Assembly (NCBI GenBank): GCA_017541305.1
Contig: JAFXZJ010000027.1
Location: forward strand, 107,135 to 171,134
DNA from: Clostridia bacterium
Lineage (GTDB): Bacteria; Bacillota; Clostridia; Christensenellales; CAG-138
DNA: 64,000 nucleotides
Reading direction: 5' to 3'
Part shown: one piece after another, positions 7,577 through 15,445 of the stretch
How positions within the stretch are numbered: the first letter of the stretch is position 1
Layout of the letters: every line of letters starts with the position of its first letter
Translations under genes and position numbers: made by a program
Notes under the pieces: generated by a model
Database searches by the model: none
Told to the model about the DNA's origin: nothing
What the model saw: the letters and a program-made list of their open reading frames with translations, nothing else

Positions 7577-8284
7577 CTAATGAAAATGCCTTGGGCCGAA
7601 TATGGCGGAGCCGACTCTGACCATATTTGCCCCCTCCGCTATCGCGGAGGTATAATCCCCGCTCATACCCATTGAGAGTATCTGCATGTCTATTCCGGGG
7701 AGTTCGATCCCCTTCATATCTTCAAACAGCTCGCGCATCTTCGCAAAGTAGTACCGCGCATCCCTGTCCCCCGCCGCGGGCGGTATGCACATGAGCCCCT
7801 TTACGAAAATATCGGGCATGTCGGAAATTCGCTTTAACAATTCGGGAAGATCGTTTGGCGCGATCCCCGCCTTCTGCGGCTCGTCGCCGATATTGATCTC
7901 CACCAGGCAGGACTGCTTTACGCCGCGCTTTTCGGCAAGCCTGCTTATTTCGGAAAACGCCTCGGGCCTGTCCGCCGACTGGATCAGATCCGCGCGGCCT
8001 ACGAGGTATTTTATCTTGTTGAGCTGGAGCTGACCTATAAAATGAACGGTCTGCCCGTTAGCCTTGAAGAAATCGAATTTATCGGTAAGCTCCTGCGCGC
8101 GGTTCTCGCCCACCTCAAGGCAGCCCGCACGGAACGCGGGCGCGATCCTTTCGGCCTCGACGAATTTGGTCACGGCCACCAGCCTGATATCCTCGGGCCG
8201 CCTTCCGGACTTCAGCGCGCTTTCGGCCACCTCGTCCCTTACCCTGAGAAAGTTGGAATAAACGTCTATCGTTTCCTGTTCCAA
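7577..8284 (-). CDS. YggS-family pyridoxal phosphate homeostasis protein
   Basis: A 235-residue single-domain TIM-barrel PLP-binding protein of the YggS/YlmE family. The PLP lysine is in LVAVTKFVEAERI (near residue 39). GENRAQELTDKF, FIGQLQLNKIKYLV, VEINIGDEPQKAGI and LSMGMSGDYTSAIAEGANMVRVGSAIFG are hallmark segments. It buffers free PLP and affects amino-acid balance rather than catalysing a known reaction. Its start lies 19 bp inside the end of the HlyD-like gene, indicating coupling. Position just before sepF matches ylmE-ylmF gene order. Confidence 0.95.
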   Translation of the reverse strand: MEQETIDVYSNFLRVRDEVAESALKSGRRPEDIRLVAVTKFVEAERIAPAFRAGCLEVGENRAQELTDKFDFFKANGQTVHFIGQLQLNKIKYLVGRADLIQSADRPEAFSEISRLAEKRGVKQSCLVEINIGDEPQKAGIAPNDLPELLKRISDMPDIFVKGLMCIPPAAGDRDARYYFAKMRELFEDMKGIELPGIDMQILSMGMSGDYTSAIAEGANMVRVGSAIFGPRHFH

Positions 8285-9477
8285 TACCTCGCCCCCTCGG
8301 AAAGTGATTCGCCGCTCTCGTGCGGCCTTACTATCGCATAGCCGTCCTCGCTTGCAAGCACGTCCACGCGAATGGAATGGTGCGAATTTGTGAGCACGAG
8401 CTCGATATAGGGCTGACTTTCTTCAAAGGTGACCGCTCCGCTTTTAACGCGCACGCCCGTTACGGCGGCGGTGATATCCGTCCTGACCGTCCTGACGTCG
8501 ATCAGGCTGCCCATATCGGTGCTGAACTCGATTATATTGACTATCTCCTTGCCGCTGACGACGGGCTCCAGCCCCACGCCGCGGAACGTGCCGTGACCCT
8601 TGATGCTTACTTCGTATTCCACGCCCGCGGCAAGCCGCTTCAAGCCGCTGCCGTCGGTTATGAAGGCCAGATACCATTTGTCGGGATCTACCACGCGGCA
8701 GACGCGCGTCTTGTCGTCGGTCGTCCAGTTGGCGGCGCCCTTGCCCTTGATCGCCCTTGTCACAAGGTCGGCCGAGATCATATTGAGCTTTTCGGCGTTC
8801 AGCGCCTGCTCATAGCTGTCGAAATAAAAGCTGACAACGCCCGGGCTTTCCGCCGTGACGTCCTCCGTCCAGGCGGATATCAGATCCTCCTTGGCGTCGA
8901 CCTGCGCATACAGGCCGCGAAGGTTTTCGGTCTCCTGCACCTTGCCGCGCAGATATTCCATGCGCTCCTTCAAGATATCGTCAAGGCTCCTGTAAAGCTT
9001 TTCGAGATCCTCGCCGGAATCCAGCATGACGCACGAGGTTATGCGGCTCTTTACGGCGCTTAAGCGCTCGTTTATCTCGTCAAGCTTCTGATCCTTGGTG
9101 GCGCCTATGCGCTCCATCTGCGCCCTGTAAACGTCCTCGCGCGCGTCCAGCAGCGACTGCATCAGCTCGCCGCTGTAACCCAGCTTATAGACGGTCGCAA
9201 GCTTATCGCCGCTGTTGACGCTTGCGCCCTCCTCCTTAAGGAAATCCGTGTCGGTATGCTCGGAGGCGATATAGGTGTGCTCGTCGCGTATTATCACGGC
9301 GGACTTGTCCTTCATGGAGAACATCATGCTGCCGAATTCCGCAGTTTCCTCCGTTCCGTTATGAAGCACGAGGAACAGCACCGCGCCGATCGCCAGCAGC
9401 AGGGCGAATATGATCACGGGGATCTTCGGATCTATGCGGCTGCGCGCCTTCTTTTTGCGCTTCTTGCGGATTATCAT
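8266..9477 (-). CDS. HlyD-like membrane protein of the division cluster
   Basis: A 403-residue protein with a very basic N terminus (RKKRKKKARSR), one transmembrane helix (about residues 20-40), a lipoyl/biotinyl-like half motif (EEGASVNSGDKLATVYKLG), a helical hairpin (about 100-200) and a C-terminal beta-barrel region. This is the layout of membrane-fusion (HlyD) adaptors, but no outer membrane or partner transporter is present. In many Clostridia such a protein sits directly before YggS and SepF, suggesting a division or wall role; that role is inference. Its ATG overlaps the dUTPase stop by 4 bp, and its own stop lies within the YggS start region. Confidence 0.72.
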   Translation of the reverse strand: MIIRKKRKKKARSRIDPKIPVIIFALLLAIGAVLFLVLHNGTEETAEFGSMMFSMKDKSAVIIRDEHTYIASEHTDTDFLKEEGASVNSGDKLATVYKLGYSGELMQSLLDAREDVYRAQMERIGATKDQKLDEINERLSAVKSRITSCVMLDSGEDLEKLYRSLDDILKERMEYLRGKVQETENLRGLYAQVDAKEDLISAWTEDVTAESPGVVSFYFDSYEQALNAEKLNMISADLVTRAIKGKGAANWTTDDKTRVCRVVDPDKWYLAFITDGSGLKRLAAGVEYEVSIKGHGTFRGVGLEPVVSGKEIVNIIEFSTDMGSLIDVRTVRTDITAAVTGVRVKSGAVTFEESQPYIELVLTNSHHSIRVDVLASEDGYAIVRPHESGESLSEGARYWNRKR

Positions 9478-9857
9478 TCGGGTTCCTTCTCGTTCACGTC
9501 ATAGCCCTTCTTTTGGGACCTGCCGTACTGACGGTCGAAATTCTCTTTGTTTTTGGCGATATAGCCGTTATACAGGTCCTCGGGAGTCATGCCGGCGCGA
9601 ATGCACATGCTTATGAAGAAGTGGAGTATATCCACCAGCTCGCCGTGAAGCGATCCCCGATCTACGGGCTTCTCGTTCTTCCACCATTTGAAATTGACTT
9701 CGTCCAAAAGCTCCGCAAGCTCGCTGACCATCGCGAGCACGTCCTTCTGTATCCACCGCTCCATGGGAAAATCCAGGCCGCGGCGCTCCTGAATGTCGCG
9801 GTCGAGCGACGCCTGGAGTTCGAATATCACGTCAAGCTTATCCTTGTTTATTTCCAT
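9474..9857 (-). CDS. Dimeric all-alpha dUTPase (MazG-like fold)
   Basis: A 127-residue protein of the all-alpha NTP pyrophosphatase superfamily, dUTPase branch, which hydrolyses dUTP to dUMP and pyrophosphate. The metal-binding pattern is visible as SELAELLDEVNFKWWK followed by GELVDILHFF (ExxE ... ExxD). FIAK-like and NFDRQYGR elements match the dimeric family. GAGG lies 6 bp before the second methionine (MEINKD), while the first methionine has no ribosome site, so the shorter start is chosen. It couples to the HlyD-like gene by ATGA overlap and lies 18 bp after the M16 peptidase gene. Confidence 0.85.
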   Translation of the reverse strand: MEINKDKLDVIFELQASLDRDIQERRGLDFPMERWIQKDVLAMVSELAELLDEVNFKWWKNEKPVDRGSLHGELVDILHFFISMCIRAGMTPEDLYNGYIAKNKENFDRQYGRSQKKGYDVNEKEPE

Positions 9858-9875
9858 ATCATTCCTCATAATTTA

Positions 9876-11132
9876 TCAAAGCAGCAGCCGGCTTATGCGC
9901 TCGCGCGCGCCGCCGCATTTGCCCACGACCGCCGCGGAAAAATCCTCGGCGCCGCACACGGTGGGCAGTATCTCTTCAACGGCGGCTCCGTCAACGGCGC
10001 GGATGTTCGCGATTATCTCGTCCTCGGTCAAATGCCTGCCGCGCATCAGCTCCGCCCGGCCTATCGCCGAGCCCCTTGCCGAGGTGGATTCCTGCGCCAT
10101 CAGGAAGCTTGCGATAAGCTGATCCTTTGCGCGCTCTATCTCCTCGCGGGAAAAGCCCCTTTCCCTGACCTTAAGCGCCTCTTCAAGCATCATTTCGGTA
10201 ACCGTGGCGGCGTTTTCGGGGCTTGTGCCCGCATAAAGCGTCATGTAACCGGAGCGCTTATAGGCGGTGGGATAGGCGTAAACGGAGTATGCAAGGCCGC
10301 TTTCCTCGCGTATTTTCTGGAACAGCCTTGAGCTCATGGTGCCGCCGAATGCGTTTGAGAACACGAGCTGCGCGTAATTCTCGGGCGTGTCCTTCCTGTA
10401 TCCGGGAAGGCATATGCAGATATGCGCCTGCCCGATATCCTTTTCTATGAATTTCAGCCTTTTGCCGGGCTTGTGGACCGCAAATTCCGCTTCGGGAACG
10501 CTGGACGAGCCCGTCATGGTAAAGCTTTCGTCAAGCGCCGAAATAAGCTCGGCCTCGTCAAGGCTGCCCGCGGCGGATATCACCATGCGGTCGGGCAGAT
10601 AAAGCCTATCCATATAGGCTCTCAGGCCGTCCCTTGTGAAGGCTTTGACGCTGCCCAGCGTGCCGAGTATGGGCCTTTCCAGCGGATCGCCCTCGTAAAA
10701 GCCCGCGACGGCCGTTTCGGTGACCAGATCCTCGGGCGAATCCTCGGTCATCAATATCTCCTCGCAGACGACGCCCTTTTCGCGCTCGATATCCTCGGGA
10801 TCGAGCAGCGAATTGCAGATAAGATCCGCCAATACCTCGGAGAGCACTCCCACCTTGTCGCGAAGCACGCGCCCGTAAAAGCAGGTGCATTCCTTGCCGG
10901 TGAAGGCGTTGAGATTGCCTCCCACGGCGTCCATCACCGCGGCGATATCCGAAGCCGAGCGAGTCTTTGTGCCCTTGAAGAGCATATGCTCTATAAAATG
11001 GGCCGCGCCGGATTCGTCGCCCTGCTCGTAAACGGAGCCCGCGTTTATCCAAACGCCCATCGAAACGGAACGGTAGCCGGGCATATTCTCGCCGACGACG
11101 CGCACGCCGTTTTTAAGCTTAGCTGAAAACAT
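9876..11132 (-). CDS. M16-family zinc metallopeptidase (YmxG/MlpA-like)
   Basis: A 418-residue processing-peptidase-like protein. The inverted zinc motif HxxEH is H45-F-I-E-H49, with the third ligand expected in the EREKGVVCEEI helix. The second, inactive half (about residues 200-418) contains the R/Y-type motif GLAYSVYAYPTAY. The family includes B. subtilis MlpA/YmxG, linked to extracellular protease control. The start at MFSAKLKNG is preceded by GAAGGA; the longer frame (MEEGKVS) has no ribosome site. It follows the YlxY-like gene by about 100 bp, matching the ylxY-mlpA order of Bacillus. Confidence 0.92.
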   Translation of the reverse strand: MFSAKLKNGVRVVGENMPGYRSVSMGVWINAGSVYEQGDESGAAHFIEHMLFKGTKTRSASDIAAVMDAVGGNLNAFTGKECTCFYGRVLRDKVGVLSEVLADLICNSLLDPEDIEREKGVVCEEILMTEDSPEDLVTETAVAGFYEGDPLERPILGTLGSVKAFTRDGLRAYMDRLYLPDRMVISAAGSLDEAELISALDESFTMTGSSSVPEAEFAVHKPGKRLKFIEKDIGQAHICICLPGYRKDTPENYAQLVFSNAFGGTMSSRLFQKIREESGLAYSVYAYPTAYKRSGYMTLYAGTSPENAATVTEMMLEEALKVRERGFSREEIERAKDQLIASFLMAQESTSARGSAIGRAELMRGRHLTEDEIIANIRAVDGAAVEEILPTVCGAEDFSAAVVGKCGGARERISRLLL

Positions 11133-11234
11133 CGATACTTTTCCTTCTTCCATGCGGTAAGTTTGCCGTGATTTGCGGCAGCTTATACACGGATGCTTTT
11201 GCGCCGATATAGTTTCCGACTATATCTATACATT

Positions 11235-11906
11235 CTAATTATACAACATTTTGTGTATCGATACAATAGGAATCCCCATATTTTTTATTTTTTCGATCAA
11301 AAAAGGGAGCGCCCGCGCGAATCCCGCCGTGGGCTGAGCGGTTATTATGCTCCCGGGCGAGAGCCCCTCGAGCCTTTCGGCAATATCGAATGCCGAGCCC
11401 CTGCCGCAGTCGAGATCGAGCGTGCCGGCAACGGTGATAAGCCCCAGAGCGTTCCCCGCGGAGGCGGCGGAAGCGATCGCGGGAGGAGCATAGAGCAGCT
11501 GAGGTCTTACGCCGGTTATGCGCTCGACGGTATCGAGCGCGGACGCCAGCTCCTCCTTAAGCTCCCCGGGCTCCCCGGCGGAGCTCTTGACGGTCACCGC
11601 CAGCTCGTGCCCCTCGCCCGCTATGCGCGCAAGCGTATCGGCACAGGCTTCCGCCCATTCCCCCGTCACGGCAAACACGGCGTGCTCGCCGTTGTCCCCA
11701 AGCACGTGCAGTATGGGATCGAGCGATGAAACGTCCCAGGTTATGGGTATCAGTATCGAAGCGCCCCCGCCGCCGTAATAGACCGGATGGGCGCGGCTGC
11801 CCGACCAGGTCATCACCGAGACCGGGGACAGGAGCGTAAGATACATTATCAGCACCGCTGCAAGCACCGCGGCGTTCACCGCAAAGGCGCCGATCGTTTT
11901 GCGCAT
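11235..11906 (-). CDS. YlxY-like polysaccharide deacetylase homologue, catalytic motifs lost
   Basis: A 223-residue protein with an N-terminal membrane anchor (about residues 7-28) and a NodB-type fold. The metal-binding TFDDG motif reads ITWDVS, and the HSxxH motif of active deacetylases reads GHELAVTV, so the known metal site is broken. The later GVRPQLLYAPP segment matches the family's RxPY-type motif only loosely. B. subtilis YlxY lies beside the M16 peptidase gene exactly as here, which supports the relationship. A deacetylase activity is unlikely; a wall-binding or sporulation-envelope role is conceivable. AGGAGG lies before the ATG. Confidence 0.68.
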   Translation of the reverse strand: MRKTIGAFAVNAAVLAAVLIMYLTLLSPVSVMTWSGSRAHPVYYGGGGASILIPITWDVSSLDPILHVLGDNGEHAVFAVTGEWAEACADTLARIAGEGHELAVTVKSSAGEPGELKEELASALDTVERITGVRPQLLYAPPAIASAASAGNALGLITVAGTLDLDCGRGSAFDIAERLEGLSPGSIITAQPTAGFARALPFLIEKIKNMGIPIVSIHKMLYN

Positions 11907-12033
11907 ACACGCCTCCTAAAAGGTTTGTCCGCCCCGAAAAGGACGGCAGTATAGTGTATGCGGGCAAAAAAGCCGATATGCCCGCGGCAGTGCGGCCGCG
12001 CCGCGAGAGGTCCGGTTCCCCAAACAAATTTAT

Positions 12034-12080
12034 CAATATTATAAAAAAAGCGTGCATATGGATGAAAATTGAGTTATAAT
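12034..12080 (+). promoter_or_regulatory. Promoter region of the SpoVB-like gene
   Basis: Two overlapping possibilities. A sigma-E-like site has CAATATT (12034-12040), 14 bp, then CATATGGA (12055-12062, only the first half matching). A sigma-A -10 TATAAT (12075-12080) has no good -35. spoVB is sigma-E dependent in Bacillus, so the first is worth testing. Confidence 0.35.
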
Positions 12081-12114
12081 ATAGGTTGAGTAAATACAGC
12101 TCACGGAGTTGCTT

Positions 12115-13842
12115 ATGGAAAAGAACAAGAAATCATTCGTAAAAGGCGCCGCCATACTGGGCGCTGCCGGCCTGATAGTTAAAATAATCGGGGCGTTTTA
12201 TCGGATACCCCTTACCAATATCCTGCAGAGAGGCGACCTGGACGGCATGATCTATTATGCCACGGCCTACCCCTATTATTCATGGCTGCTTGTCATCTCG
12301 TCGGCGGGCTTCCCCACGGCCATTTCCAAGATGGTTTCCGAAAAGGTCGCCGTGGGCGACAAAAAGGGCGCCACCGCCGTGTTCAAGACGGCGTTCCTGC
12401 TGCTCTTTGCGATAGGTGTCGTCACCACGGTGCTGCTCTTTGCGGGCTCGCCCCTGATCGCGCGGCTTGCCGACGTTCCCGGCGCAACGCTTTCGCTGAT
12501 GGCGCTTGCTCCCTCGCTCTTCTTCGTATCCATCATGTGCGCCTACCGCGGCTATCTGCAGGGCATGCAGATGATGACCGGCACCGCCATATCGCAGGTG
12601 ACGGAGCAGGTAGGCAAGCTGATATTCTCTTATTCGCTCGCGCTGCTGTTCGTGCACATATTCCCCGAAAGGCCCGATCTGTGGGCCATGGGCACGCTGA
12701 TAGGCATAAGCCTTTCCGAGGTGCTGGGGCTTGCGGTGATCTGGTGGTATTACAGGCGCTGCCGCCGCATGCTCCCCTCGTATAAGCTCGAAAACATGAA
12801 CGTATCCAAGTCCACCATGAAGCGCGTGGGCATGGGGCTTTTGGCGATCGCCGTTCCCATCACGATAGGCGCCTCCATAATGCCCATCACCGGCATTGCC
12901 GACACGATATTCATAAAGCGTCTGCTGCAGGAAAGATACGTTTCGCTGGGCTTTGCGCAAAGCGTGGCCGACGTGATGGCGGGCGACGGCTTTGTTGCGC
13001 TGCGTTCCTACGTCACGCCGCTTATCAATATGCCTGCGGTGCTGACCCTGGCGCTTTCGATGAGCCTTGTTCCCGCCATCGCCCCCATGACGGCGGCAAG
13101 AGACCGCCGCGGCATAAGAAAGGTCGGCGCGACGGGCATGAAGCTTGCCATGATAATCGGCGCCCCCTGCGCGGTGGGCCTGTTCGTGCTGGGCGCTCCC
13201 ATAATGGCGATGCTCTACACCAAGGTCGGCGCATCCGTCGGCGAGCACGGCACCTATTACATATCCGGCTTCATCTCGCAGATACTCAACATGAAGCCCG
13301 GGCAGGAGATACCCATTTACGCGCTTGCCGGCGGAATAATGCAGATATCCGCAATAGGCGTGCTGTTCCTTTCGCTCGTGCAGACCATGACGGGCGTCAT
13401 ACAGGGCATGGGCAGGCAGAAGGTGCCCGTCTACTTCCTCATCGCGGGCGGCGCGCTCAAGGTCATATCGATGGTGGTGCTGATGAAATGCACCAACCTG
13501 GGCGTGCTGGGCGCGGCGATCTCCACTGTGCTCTGTTACGTTGTGGCGGGCATCGGTGACACGTTCTACACCATCAATCACGCCAATATGAAGGTGCGCT
13601 GGTTCGACACCTTCGGCAAGCCCCTGCTCTCGGCGGCGGCCATGGGCGCGGTGGTCTATTTTGCCTACAGCTTCATCAACAAGGCCGGGCATCCCACTCT
13701 TGCCACGCTCGGCTCGGTAGTGCTCGGCGTGATCGTTTACGCCGCCTGCCTGTGGGTGCTTCGCGCTTTCAACAAGGACGATCTGGGCTTCATGCCGGGC
13801 TCGAGGAAGCTTGCAAAGCTGTTCAGGGTGAACATGAAATGA
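12115..13842 (+). CDS. SpoVB/MurJ-type MOP-superfamily lipid flippase
   Basis: A 575-residue integral membrane protein with about 14 hydrophobic helices. The N-terminal signature KGAAILGAAGLIVKIIGAF and the following YRIPLTN are typical of the polysaccharide transport (MOP) branch containing SpoVB, YtgP and MurJ. These move undecaprenyl-linked wall precursors to the outer leaflet, for the spore cortex in the case of SpoVB. Family size is normal. The ATG at 12115 is 7 bp after GGAG and preferred over an upstream TTG. Its stop overlaps the dGTPase-like start by 4 bp. Whether it serves cortex or vegetative wall synthesis cannot be decided here. Confidence 0.88.
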   Translation: MEKNKKSFVKGAAILGAAGLIVKIIGAFYRIPLTNILQRGDLDGMIYYATAYPYYSWLLVISSAGFPTAISKMVSEKVAVGDKKGATAVFKTAFLLLFAIGVVTTVLLFAGSPLIARLADVPGATLSLMALAPSLFFVSIMCAYRGYLQGMQMMTGTAISQVTEQVGKLIFSYSLALLFVHIFPERPDLWAMGTLIGISLSEVLGLAVIWWYYRRCRRMLPSYKLENMNVSKSTMKRVGMGLLAIAVPITIGASIMPITGIADTIFIKRLLQERYVSLGFAQSVADVMAGDGFVALRSYVTPLINMPAVLTLALSMSLVPAIAPMTAARDRRGIRKVGATGMKLAMIIGAPCAVGLFVLGAPIMAMLYTKVGASVGEHGTYYISGFISQILNMKPGQEIPIYALAGGIMQISAIGVLFLSLVQTMTGVIQGMGRQKVPVYFLIAGGALKVISMVVLMKCTNLGVLGAAISTVLCYVVAGIGDTFYTINHANMKVRWFDTFGKPLLSAAAMGAVVYFAYSFINKAGHPTLATLGSVVLGVIVYAACLWVLRAFNKDDLGFMPGSRKLAKLFRVNMK

Positions 13843-14849
13843 GCATGGACGATTCTTACAGAAGAATGATCGAGGAACGCGAAAGGCAGACGCTTTCGCC
13901 CTTTGCCTGTCTCAGCGTGAACACGCGCGGGCGCGAAAGGCCCATCGAGCCCTGCCCCATAAGGACGGATTTCATACGCGACCGCGACCGAATACTGCAC
14001 TGCAAAAGCTTTCGCCGATTAAAGCACAAAACGCAGGTGTTCCTATCCCCCGTCGGCGATCATTACCGCACGCGCCTGACTCACACGCTGGAGGTCAGTC
14101 AGATCGCCCGCACGATATCGCGCGGGCTCAGGCTGAACGAGGATCTTACCGAGGCGATAGCCTTGGGGCACGATCTGGGGCACACCCCCTTCGGGCATTC
14201 GGGCGAGAAGGTGCTGAACGACCTGGTCCCCGGCGGCTTCGAGCATAACGAGCAAAGCCTGAGGGTGGTTGAAAAGCTTGAAAACGACGGCGAAGGGCTG
14301 AACCTGACTTACGAGGTGCGCGACGGGATACTCAACCACACCTCCCGCGGGAAGGCCGCGACGCTCGAGGGCGTGGTGGTGTCCATATCCGACCGCATAG
14401 CTTACATCAATCACGATATTGACGACGCGATACGCGCCGGGATACTTTCGGAGGACATGCTTCCCGATTCGGCCAAGAGGGCGATCGGCGCTTCGCACGG
14501 GCAGCGCATAAACAACCTTATAATAAACGTGCTGCGCGAATCCTCCGGGCAGCCTTACGTGCGCATGTCGGATGACATGTGGGCGGAATTCAACAAGCTG
14601 CGCGATTTTCTGTTTGAAAACCTTTATCACAACTCCACGGCAAAGGCCGAGGAGGGCAAGGCCGAGGGCGTGATACGCTCGCTTTGGTATCATTATCTGG
14701 ATCATATAGACGATCTGCCCGCCGAGTTCCTTCGCAATATCGAGCGCGACGGCTATGAGCGCATCGCCGCGGATCATATCGCCTGCATGACCGACCGTTA
14801 CGCGATAGACGACTATAAACGACTGTTCGTTCCCAAGGACTGGGTATAA
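13839..14849 (+). CDS. HD-domain dGTPase-like phosphohydrolase
   Basis: A 336-residue member of the deoxyguanosinetriphosphate triphosphohydrolase-like family. The N-terminal signature FIRDRDRILHCKSFRRLKHK leads into the HD site: RTRLTHTLEVSQIAR with His82, GHDLGHTPFGH with His111-Asp112, and DRIAYINHDIDD near residue 185. Such enzymes split dNTPs into nucleoside and triphosphate. The start overlaps the flippase stop by 4 bp (ATGA), and a second methionine two codons later is possible. In many Clostridia this gene precedes dnaG, but here it is followed by an unknown small gene. Confidence 0.9.
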   Translation: MSMDDSYRRMIEERERQTLSPFACLSVNTRGRERPIEPCPIRTDFIRDRDRILHCKSFRRLKHKTQVFLSPVGDHYRTRLTHTLEVSQIARTISRGLRLNEDLTEAIALGHDLGHTPFGHSGEKVLNDLVPGGFEHNEQSLRVVEKLENDGEGLNLTYEVRDGILNHTSRGKAATLEGVVVSISDRIAYINHDIDDAIRAGILSEDMLPDSAKRAIGASHGQRINNLIINVLRESSGQPYVRMSDDMWAEFNKLRDFLFENLYHNSTAKAEEGKAEGVIRSLWYHYLDHIDDLPAEFLRNIERDGYERIAADHIACMTDRYAIDDYKRLFVPKDWV

Positions 14850-14864
14850 AAAAGGAGGATCATT

Positions 14865-15389
14865 ATGGGTTACCTTGCCGCGATAATGGGCGCTTTCAAC
14901 AAGGTCACGGACGCCGCCTCGAGGATACTCGATCAGGGCGATCCGCAGAAATTCGCCACCGCCGTCGACCAGCTGAACACAAGCACCGAGGAAAGCTTTG
15001 ACACGATGAGGAAGATCATCACCGAAAGCACCACCCTCACCGAAAAGGAGAAGATCGAGGAGCTGCGCAAGCTTGCCGAGCAGGAGGCAAACACCAAGGT
15101 GCAGTATGCCGAGACCCTGGGCGGGCACAGCGAGCGCACCGCGCAGATCGCGCTGAACGTGGTGACGGGGCTTTTGACCGCGGGCTTGAGCTTTGCGCCC
15201 GAGCTGATAAAGCGCGTGAAGCTGAGTGTTGTTGAAAGAAAGGAAAACGCCCTGCCCCCCGCAAACGAGCCTCCGCTCATAGACGCCGAGGACGTGACGA
15301 TCCCCAACGCGGGATACCGTTCTGACGATATCGTGGATATCGAGCCCGACGAAGTTGAAATAATAGAGGACGAGGAAGAAGAATTCTGA
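14865..15389 (+). CDS. Hypothetical protein with amphipathic helices and acidic tail
   Basis: A 174-residue protein I do not recognise. It starts 15 bp after the dGTPase-like gene behind an AAAGGAGGAT site, so it is almost certainly translated. Residues 1-95 are predicted amphipathic helix with regular charge spacing. Residues about 98-118 form a moderately hydrophobic patch (ALNVVTGLLTAGLSFAP). The C terminus is strongly acidic, ending EDEEEEF. No signal peptide or cysteine pair is seen. The neighbour suggests a shared transcript but not a function. A terminator hairpin follows. Confidence 0.7.
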   Translation: MGYLAAIMGAFNKVTDAASRILDQGDPQKFATAVDQLNTSTEESFDTMRKIITESTTLTEKEKIEELRKLAEQEANTKVQYAETLGGHSERTAQIALNVVTGLLTAGLSFAPELIKRVKLSVVERKENALPPANEPPLIDAEDVTIPNAGYRSDDIVDIEPDEVEIIEDEEEEF

Positions 15390-15397
15390 GTAAAGCA

Positions 15398-15432
15398 AAA
15401 GGACGCGCAGGTATGGACCCGGCGCGTCCTTT
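15398..15432. terminator. Terminator between convergent genes
   Basis: Arms 15398-15408 and 15422-15432 (AAAGGACGCGC pairing with GCGCGTCCTTT) give a perfect 11-bp stem with T runs on either strand. It separates the unknown gene from the convergent M18 aminopeptidase gene. Confidence 0.75.
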
Positions 15433-15445
15433 GATCATGCCTTTT

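Noticed and set aside
12280-13692. 470-residue antisense frame to the flippase gene (and similar long antisense frames elsewhere)
   Set aside because: High-GC mirror of a clear membrane protein; His/Arg-rich nonsense composition.
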